Part shown: positions 58,657 to 64,000 of the stretch, piece after piece
How the letters are laid out: every line of letters begins with the position of its first letter
Position numbering within the stretch: the first letter of the stretch is position 1
NCBI RefSeq assembly: GCF_014174355.1
Contig: NZ_JABEQF010000006.1
Span: 1 to 64,000, forward strand
Source: Gluconacetobacter azotocaptans
GTDB taxonomy: Bacteria; Pseudomonadota; Alphaproteobacteria; Acetobacterales; Acetobacteraceae
Direction: 5' to 3'
DNA: 64,000 nt
Translations under genes and position numbers: made by a program
Notes under the pieces: generated by a model
Seen by the model: the letters and a program-made list of their open reading frames with translations, nothing else
Database searches by the model: none
What the model was told of the DNA's origin: nothing

Positions 58657-59103
58657 TCAGCGATCCATCTCGTTGACGTTTGCCAGGACGCGCTGCAGCA
58701 GGTCGATCAGCGTTGCCACCTCGGCGTCGGTCATGCCCTTTGTGGCGTCGCGGTTGGCCTGGCGCAGGATGGCGCGTCCGGCCGGAATCCGGCTGCGGGC
58801 CGCGTCGCTGAGGGACACCAGGCTGCTGCGGCGGTCCTTCGGGTCGGGCGTGCGGTGGATCAGCCCGTCGCGCTCCATCCGGGCCAGAAGCTGGGCCATG
58901 GTCGGCTGTTCCACCTTCGCCAGGCGGGCCAGTTCGCTCTGGGAGAGGGTCTCGCCGTTCGACAGGGCGGACAGCACGGGCAACTGGCCGCTGGCGAACC
59001 CGACCTCGCGCAGCCGGACGTCGCCGATCCGCATCAGGGCGCGGGCGATGCGGCTGATGTAATGGCCCGGTGTCCTTGTCAGGTTCCAGCCGTCGGACGT
59101 CAT
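58657..59103 (-). CDS. MarR-family transcriptional regulator
   Basis: A 148-residue MarR protein (GHYISRIARALMRIGDVRLREVGFASGQLPVLSALSNGETLSQSELARLAKVEQPTMAQLLARMERDGLIHRTPDPKDRRSSLVSLSDAAR). The wing reads DPKDRRSSLVSL. It is divergent from a TetX-like flavin monooxygenase, and two CTATG-containing palindromes lie between them, so it should repress both genes until a ligand binds. Confidence 0.9.
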   Translation of the reverse strand: MTSDGWNLTRTPGHYISRIARALMRIGDVRLREVGFASGQLPVLSALSNGETLSQSELARLAKVEQPTMAQLLARMERDGLIHRTPDPKDRRSSLVSLSDAARSRIPAGRAILRQANRDATKGMTDAEVATLIDLLQRVLANVNEMDR

Positions 59104-59105
59104 TG

Positions 59106-59142
59106 CATAGTATCCTATGTTTATACATAGTGGCCTATGTAT
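59106..59142. promoter_or_regulatory. Tandem MarR operators
   Basis: CATAG-TATC-CTATG (59106-59119) and ATACATAG-TGGC-CTATGTAT (59123-59142) are two inverted repeats with the same 4-base spacing and the same CATAG/CTATG half-sites, 16 bases apart. They fill the gap between the divergent MarR and monooxygenase genes. Confidence 0.78.
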
Positions 59143-59157
59143 ATCACGGAGCGACCC

Positions 59158-60276
59158 ATGACACCAAACGCGCGCATTGCCATTCTCGGCGCCGGCCCCG
59201 GCGGATTGATGCTGGCACGTCTGCTGCAGTGCCGTGGGGTTTCGGCCAGCATTTTCGAGCGCGAGGCGCATCCCGACGAACGGCCCCAGGGCGGGTCGCT
59301 GGACCTGCATGCCCGGACCGGGCAGCGCGCGATGCGCAAGGCCGGGCTGGACGCCGCGTTCCTGGCCGCCGCGCGCCCCGAGGACCAGGACGACCGGCTG
59401 TACGATCCGCAGGGGACGTTGCTGCTGGAGCGCGACGGGTCGGGCGACGACCGGCCGGAAATCGATCGTACTGCGCTGCGGCGTATCCTACTGGCGTCCG
59501 TGGCGCCGGGGACGGTGCGGTGGGGACAGGGCATCGAGACGGTCGCGCCGTCACAGGGCGGGGGCTATGACGTCACCCATCCGGGAGGCGTCGAGACATT
59601 CGACATCGTGGTCGGCGCCGACGGCGCCTGGTCGCGCGCGCGCCGGCTGCTGTCGGCCCAGCGGCCGGTCTACGAAGGCGTGGCCCTGGTCGATTACAGC
59701 GTCGAGGAAAGCGCGCATCCGTCGGTCGGCGCGCTGGTCGGGCGCGGCAAGATGATGGCGGTGGGCGAGAACCGCGCGCTGATCGGGCAGCGGAACGGGG
59801 ACGGCCATATCCGGCTGTATGCGCTGCGCCGGATGGCGGAAGGGGACGCGCGCGGGCTGATGTCCGCCTCGGCCGATGCCGTGCGCGCCGCCACGCTGGC
59901 GGCCTTTTCGGGTTGGGCGCCGCAGTTGCGGCATCTGATCGACGCCGGCACGTTTTCCGCCGTCCGGCCGCTGTACGCGCTGCCGGTCGGGTATCGCTGG
60001 GAAAGCCGTGCCGGCGTCACGCTGCTGGGCGACGCCGCGCATGTGATGGCCCCGTTCGGTGGAAAGGGCGTGAACCTGGCGCTGGCGGATGCGGCGGACC
60101 TTGCGGATGCGCTGTGTTCCGGCGAGGGGTGGGCGGCCGTGACGCGGTACGAGGCCCTGATGGCCGAGCGTGCCGCCCCGGCGGCGGCCGGCGCCGCCGC
60201 CGGGTTGAACGCGGTGATCTCGTCCGACGGGCTGGCGCATGCGCTGGCGCATTATCAGGCGCGGACGCCGCAATAA
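59158..60276 (+). CDS. FAD-dependent monooxygenase (TetX-like)
   Basis: A 372-residue group A flavin monooxygenase. IAILGAGPGGLMLARLLQCRGVSASIFERE is the FAD Rossmann motif (GxGxxG), GGSLDLHARTGQRAMRKAG and PEIDRTALRRILL resemble TetX and related aromatic hydroxylases, DIVVGADGAWSRAR is the DG motif, and LLGDAAHVMAPFGGKGVNLALADAADLA the GD motif. Substrate is unknown; the divergent MarR and operators point to induction by a toxic or aromatic compound. GGAGCGACC precedes the ATG. Confidence 0.9.
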   Translation: MTPNARIAILGAGPGGLMLARLLQCRGVSASIFEREAHPDERPQGGSLDLHARTGQRAMRKAGLDAAFLAAARPEDQDDRLYDPQGTLLLERDGSGDDRPEIDRTALRRILLASVAPGTVRWGQGIETVAPSQGGGYDVTHPGGVETFDIVVGADGAWSRARRLLSAQRPVYEGVALVDYSVEESAHPSVGALVGRGKMMAVGENRALIGQRNGDGHIRLYALRRMAEGDARGLMSASADAVRAATLAAFSGWAPQLRHLIDAGTFSAVRPLYALPVGYRWESRAGVTLLGDAAHVMAPFGGKGVNLALADAADLADALCSGEGWAAVTRYEALMAERAAPAAAGAAAGLNAVISSDGLAHALAHYQARTPQ

Positions 60277-60377
60277 TCCGGTGCGGTGTCGAGGATTTGT
60301 TGGGCGGAAGCGGCTATTCCGCGCCCCTCCCTGTCAACGGTAGAGCATCTTCCCCGGGCCGCAGGACCACAATGCCG

Positions 60378-61230
60378 CTACGCCGTAAGGGCGGGATAGT
60401 CGTGATCGATTTTAAAATGATTGACAATTTGGCGCAGAGACGTGGCTTCTCGCTCCAGATTATGAACCGCGGCAGTCGTTTCTTCAACCATGGCCGCGTT
60501 TTTCTGGGTTATGACATCCATCTCATTCATGGCCGAATTTATTTCGTTCAATCCTCTGGACTGCTCTTGAGATGAGATCGAAACTTCTTCGATAAGATCG
60601 CCAAGTTCACCGATGTATTTTGTTGTTTCCTTGATGCAGCTTCCTGTATCGTTGACGAACTTTACGCCTTTATTAATTTCCTCGTGCGACTGAGAAATAA
60701 GCTCTTTAATGCCATACAGGCCGGCATTAAAGTCTTTCCTTATGGATTCGTAATCGGCGGCAAACGGTTTATCCAGACTGACCTCCAGATCTCCGCGTTT
60801 TATTGCTTCCAATGCCTTGCTGAAGGAACTTCTTACGAATTCGACGTCGCTGTCCGATTCTTTCTGCTTTTCCTGGTTGGGAAATGTTTCCGACGATCTT
60901 CCCACACGACGGTGATCTGATCTGCGCCTTCGATATGAACCAGGAATATCGTTGCGAAAACCGGAAGAATGGTGCCGTCCAGGCGGACATGCATCCAATC
61001 GAATTGAACGGGACGGCGCGTTTTCAACAGGTCACTGATAATATTTTGCGAGGCTTGACCCGATTTTCTACCATCGGGCTGAAATTCGGGTGAGAATTTT
61101 TCGACACTTAACCCGATAACCTGATCTCTGCTTCCTCCGACCAGATCAAGCATGGCTTTGTTGCAGTCGGAAATTTTTCCATTTTTCAAATAAAAGCACG
61201 CGGTAAGGGTATACTCAAATATTGACTCGG
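60378..61230 (-). pseudogene. PAS-methyl-accepting chemotaxis protein, frameshifted and 5'-truncated
   Basis: One frame (to about 60895) gives a PAS domain: EYTLTACFYLKNGKISDCNKAMLDLVGGSRDQVIGLSVEKFSPEFQPDG...FDWMHVRLDGTILPVFATIFLVHIEGADQITVVWED. The next frame (stop 60378) continues with HAMP-like and MCP signalling-like sequence: SDSDVEFVRSSFSKALEAIKRGDLEVSLDKPF...ISSQEQSRGLNEINSAMNEMDVITQKNAAMVEETTAAVHNLEREATSLRQIVNHFK. One base has been lost or gained near 60895. Upstream there is no ATG before an in-frame stop at about 61255, only TTG 61189, and no membrane domain. The MCP hairpin is also too short. It is a relic, AT-richer than its surroundings. Confidence 0.75.
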
Positions 61231-61476
61231 CAAGAATTGACGAACTGTTCTGTCGTCTGAATTTTTACGGTCGCTTTTTTTTGAGAACCACACGTGACCG
61301 CGCCCTTTTTTGAAGGCCAGCTTTTTAAAAGAAAGTTCCCCCCGCATCCCTTAAATTTTTTAATAATTACATGCACAGAGGCGGGTGGGCGGGCCGACCA
61401 CACCGCCGGGACGCCGGCATGGCTCGGGGCCGCAGCCACAGCGGGTCGTGCCAGCGTCCGATCCCGCAATGGGTCC

Positions 61477-62022
61477 TTATTGAAGCTGTGCTTCGTAAGT
61501 GGCGAGCATGGTTCGGGTGTCGCTGGCGAGTTTGACGAGGTCTGCATTCTTCGAGCCGGCAATCTCGTTTTCAAAGACAGGTTTCATTTTGGCCTGGTCA
61601 TGTGAAAGATACCGGATGTGGCTCCGGTCGAACGCTGCGCCATGAAGGCGTTGCATCCGGTCGATCACCTTCTGGTCTTCGCTGGACGGCTTGGTCGTCA
61701 GGGTGATGGCGTGTGCCGTCACGACCTTCGCCAGCTTGTCCTGGTTTCCTTTCATGTCCTTTACAATGGTCGTGCCAAGGGTTGCGACATCGCTGCGGGC
61801 CGCATGGGTTTCGGCAATGTTGGCCAGCGCGATCTGCGTGATGTCCATTTCGTTGAGTTTTTGCACAAAATCGGCGTCGGCGGTCGTAAGGGGGGCGGCC
61901 TTTGCCACGGCCGGCAATGGCGGCGGGGACGGCTGACCGGGGGCTACGCAGGCACCGAGTGCCAGAAGGCCCGCCATAAGAGGAGGCAGGGCAAGCGACT
62001 TGTGACGAGACAGGAGCGACAT
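61477..62022 (-). CDS. DUF4142 lipoprotein
   Basis: A 181-residue lipoprotein: signal peptide ending LLALGAC (lipobox, residue 25). The mature part is a helical DUF4142 domain: TTADADFVQKLNEMDITQIALANIAETHAARSDVATLGTTIVKDMKGNQDKLAKVVTAHAITL...RLHGAAFDRSHIRYLSHDQAKMKPVFENEIAGSKNADLVKLASDTRTMLATYEAQL. This family has a ferritin-like four-helix fold, is often induced by stress and its function is not known. GGGAGAAT precedes the start on the minus strand. Confidence 0.88.
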   Translation of the reverse strand: MSLLSRHKSLALPPLMAGLLALGACVAPGQPSPPPLPAVAKAAPLTTADADFVQKLNEMDITQIALANIAETHAARSDVATLGTTIVKDMKGNQDKLAKVVTAHAITLTTKPSSEDQKVIDRMQRLHGAAFDRSHIRYLSHDQAKMKPVFENEIAGSKNADLVKLASDTRTMLATYEAQLQ

Positions 62023-62409
62023 GATCGGCAGATTCTCCCTGGATTTCCGATGCAGTTTTGAGCGACGGCGGCGTGATGCCGGACGGAGTTTCGAAGAAGC
62101 CGTGGCTGTGGCCGGCTTTTCCGGTCTTCGGATCCGCAGCGGACGCCCTCCTTGCTGACGATATGTCCCATGATGATAGTGTGGGGCGAGAAAGGCAATG
62201 GCGAAGTAAAGATGTCTTCCTTTGGCCAGATGTTCGGATCGAATCGTACATAATATGAACACAATTCCCGTAACATCGAGTTTCATTGGGAAAGAGACAT
62301 TTTGCGCCTCGTCCGGCTCTTGCATCGACCGGAAAGAGCGCACTAGGTTTGTCGAAGGGGTGCGCCGTGCCTCGTGTGTTCCGATTGAGGTGTGGGGATA
62401 ATCCTGGAA
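62023..62409. other. Intergenic region between divergent lipoprotein genes
   Basis: 387 bases without a coherent reading frame; it must hold the two divergent promoters. No clear operator or repeat was found. Confidence 0.45.
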
Positions 62410-63009
62410 ATGAACTGTCGCATTCTGTGTCTGCTCGTTGTTTCCTCGCTTTCTCTGGGTCTGGGTGGGTGCGGATATTTTGATTCACGGGCTGCTCACA
62501 AGGCACAGATCACCATGATCGGAATGACGTCCTACGATCTTCAGGCGTGTGCCGGGATTCCATCCGCCACCAAGCAGCTCAATGACACGACCCAGGTCTT
62601 CGTCTATACCGGAACGCATGCGCAGCCGAACTATGGAGGCTCGACGCTCATTCCGGTGGGCGACATCATAACGACGCTTTCGCAGTTCAGCGGTGGGGGC
62701 GGGACGACCTGCACGGCTGTGATCCGCCTGGACCACGACCGGGTATCGGACGTGCATTATACGGGCGATAATGACGAAATGGTCGGAACGGACGGGATCT
62801 GTTCCATTATCACCCGTGGGTGCGCCCGCCAGCCTGAAAGCACGATGAAGAGGTCTGCCGGAGGCCTGTTTGGTCCGGTTTCGGCGTTCCACCCGCCCGT
62901 TACACCGAATCAGTCGACATCGAATACATATTCCTCGCAATCCGGAGGGGTCGTTCTCAATCCCGACAAAAAATCTCCGGACGCGGTCATTATCCCCCGG
63001 CCCCAGTGA
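62410..63009 (+). CDS. Hypothetical lipoprotein
   Basis: A 199-residue protein with a lipoprotein signal (MNCRILCLLVVSSLSLGLGGC; lipobox LGGC). KAQITMIGMTSYDLQACAGIPSATKQLNDTTQVFVYTG resembles the SmpA/OmlA-like 'GMs..dV....G.P' pattern found in BamE-type lipoproteins and in small outer-membrane lipoproteins of acetic acid bacteria. Four cysteines after the lipobox (QAC, TTC, GIC, GC) may form disulfides. The C-terminus is Pro/Ser/Asn-rich and likely disordered. Function unknown. ATG 62410 is preferred over 62392 because it gives a compact signal. Confidence 0.75.
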   Translation: MNCRILCLLVVSSLSLGLGGCGYFDSRAAHKAQITMIGMTSYDLQACAGIPSATKQLNDTTQVFVYTGTHAQPNYGGSTLIPVGDIITTLSQFSGGGGTTCTAVIRLDHDRVSDVHYTGDNDEMVGTDGICSIITRGCARQPESTMKRSAGGLFGPVSAFHPPVTPNQSTSNTYSSQSGGVVLNPDKKSPDAVIIPRPQ

Positions 63010-63056
63010 AGGGCCGTCTGTAGAGGGACGGGGGCAGACCGGGGCCCTATCTTTCG

Positions 63057-63497
63057 TCAGCCATGCGGACGGTCGTCGTTCGACCGCTGAATGGCCGTAT
63101 CCTGGGCCTTGGTCGTGACCCAGTGCAGGGCGGCCTCGGCCTGGGGCACGCTCAGGGTGCCGGCGTCGACATCCAGGCCGATGCGCAAAGAGGCCATATC
63201 GACCTGCGCAATCAGGTCGTAATTGGCGCCGATCGCGTCCGGGTCATATCTGAAATGGGCCTGGGCGATGCAGCCGAACCGGTCGTATGCGGTTCCCTTC
63301 TTGAACGGATACCGTGCAAAACATCGGGAAACGGCCGCATGCGCGGCGCCCTTGCCGTGGTCGTCCGTACACGCGGCCGAGATGCGACATGGGCGGGATT
63401 TTTCATGGTTTTCGGTAATATTGTCGCCAGGTTCAGTGTTTTCTAAGAAATGTCGTCCCTGATGTCCGTCGCGATCCGGACGCTATCAATGGTCCGC
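63057..63497 (-). pseudogene. Coding-like frame without a start codon
   Basis: On the minus strand a frame runs open from a TAG at about 63500 to TGA at 63057. Its C-terminal half looks like real protein: ACTDDHGKGAAHAAVSRCFARYPFKKGTAYDRFGCIAQAHFRYDPDAIGANYDLIAQVDMASLRIGLDVDAGTLSVPQAEAALHWVTTKAQDTAIQ, with high third-position GC. No ATG, GTG or TTG stands at a plausible start; an ATG with MKNPAHVASRP at 63406 is in another frame, suggesting a frameshift near 63360-63390. I do not recognise the family. Confidence 0.5.
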
Positions 63498-63606
63498 AGG
63501 CCGGTCGTCCCGAAAGGTGCCTGTGGTAAAAGAGATAGTGTCACGCACCAATCGTTCCGTATCCTTTTTCAAAAGCGGGGCATTGCGGTGCAAGGGCGTC
63601 GTGCGT

Positions 63607-64000
63607 TCACCCCCGCAGGCGGGACAGGCGGTCGGTCAGGCGGCCCTGGATGATTTTGGCGGTGACCCCCAGGGGCCAGGCGGCGTGGAAGGGGATGGGG
63701 CGGATGGGGCTGGGGGGCAGCAGGATGTCCTCGGTGGTGGCGCCCAGGGCGCGGCGGGCGATTTCGCGGCCCAGCAGGGTGGCCATGGCGACGCCGCGGC
63801 CGTTGTAGCCCACGCAGGCGATGATGCCCGGCATGGGTTCGTGCCAGTGCGGGTAATGGTCCAGCGTGACGGCGACATGGCCGTTCCAGCCGTGCGTCCA
63901 TTGCACGCCGTGCAGGAACGGCCACAGCGTCAGCGCGTGGCGTTGCAGGAAGGGGAAGGCGCCGGGGCCGGAACGCTCGGCCAGGGACGATCGGCCGCCG
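63607..64000 (-). CDS. FAD-dependent oxidoreductase (DadA/PuuB type), C-terminal part
   Basis: The gene runs off the right edge; its last ~130 residues are visible: ...FPFLQRHALTLWPFLHGVQWTHGWNGHVAVTLDHYPHWHEPMPGIIACVGYNGRGVAMATLLGREIARRALG...PIRPIPFHAAWPLGVTAKIIQGRLTDRLSRLRG. WTHGWNGHVAVTLDHYPHW and GYNGRGVAMATLLGREIA are typical of DAO-type oxidoreductases annotated as gamma-glutamylputrescine oxidase or D-amino-acid dehydrogenase relatives. FAD binding sites are outside the window. Confidence 0.85.
   Translation of the reverse strand, partial: GGRSSLAERSGPGAFPFLQRHALTLWPFLHGVQWTHGWNGHVAVTLDHYPHWHEPMPGIIACVGYNGRGVAMATLLGREIARRALGATTEDILLPPSPIRPIPFHAAWPLGVTAKIIQGRLTDRLSRLRG

Overview
The window looks like chromosomal DNA of an acetic acid bacterium (Acetobacteraceae, most like Gluconacetobacter or Komagataeibacter). 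It is GC-rich and encodes a membrane-bound PQQ glucose dehydrogenase, a periplasmic GH32 fructanase, a periplasmic GH13 glucosidase, several other oxidoreductases and sugar transport. This assignment rests on gene content; no rRNA or species marker is present. I found no rRNA, tRNA or CRISPR array.

Positions 1-11.2 kb hold the distal part of a tailed-phage gene set on the + strand: tail-fibre-like genes, a GNAT protein next to an internal virion (DNA-transfer) protein, a tail-collar protein, a coiled-coil membrane protein, an endolysin, a membrane/lipoprotein fusion and a papain-like protein. Many of these genes are joined by 4-base start/stop overlaps. The set is broken up by bacterial-type cargo: a manganese exporter with its own yybP-ykoY riboswitch, a PAP2-type phosphatase in two frames, a YkgJ cysteine-cluster protein, a YfdX protein and a small secreted protein. 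After two of the cargo blocks the phage genes restart behind the same promoter plus leader sequence (3620-3679 and 7223-7281). No integrase, capsid or terminase gene is inside the window.

Positions 11.3-14.8 kb carry a divergent SDR/TetR pair with a perfect palindromic operator, then a Tat-exported GH32 fructanase. Positions 15.5-17.8 kb form an AT-richer island with an EcsC-family protein and a lone ParA-type ATPase. Positions 18.0-21.0 kb carry a LysR regulator divergent from a tight operon of a PdxA2-like dehydrogenase, an unassigned TIM-barrel protein and a cupin. Positions 21.2-26.7 kb carry a MHYT-PAS-PAS-GGDEF-EAL protein, a MerR/CDF metal-efflux pair whose promoter fixes the transporter start, a PRC-barrel protein and a PaiB-like protein. 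Positions 26.9-33.8 kb carry gcd, an outer-membrane-type protein, an AcoR-like regulator lacking its AAA+ domain, a decayed adenosine deaminase gene and aldA. Positions 33.8-43.2 kb carry a sugar MFS transporter, a Yellow/royal-jelly-type protein, a penicillin-acylase-family enzyme, MarR/SurE, a cysteine hydrolase and a DEAD-box helicase.

Positions 43.3-46.0 kb are a second AT-rich island: a DGQHR-domain (DndB-like) protein coupled to an unrecognised partner, flanked by IS5 and IS110 transposase debris. From 46.0 kb to the end the content is ordinary accessory metabolism: GlxA-type regulator/GST, alpha/beta hydrolase, VanZ, aldo-keto reductase, GH13 glucosidase, DUF885 peptidase-like protein, Bax-inhibitor-1 protein, P-type ATPase, a MarR/FAD-monooxygenase pair with tandem operators, a frameshifted PAS-MCP pseudogene, two lipoproteins and the C-terminal part of a FAD-dependent oxidoreductase. 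Two families of palindromic intergenic repeats recur; copies of the first have been incorporated into the 3' ends of at least two genes.
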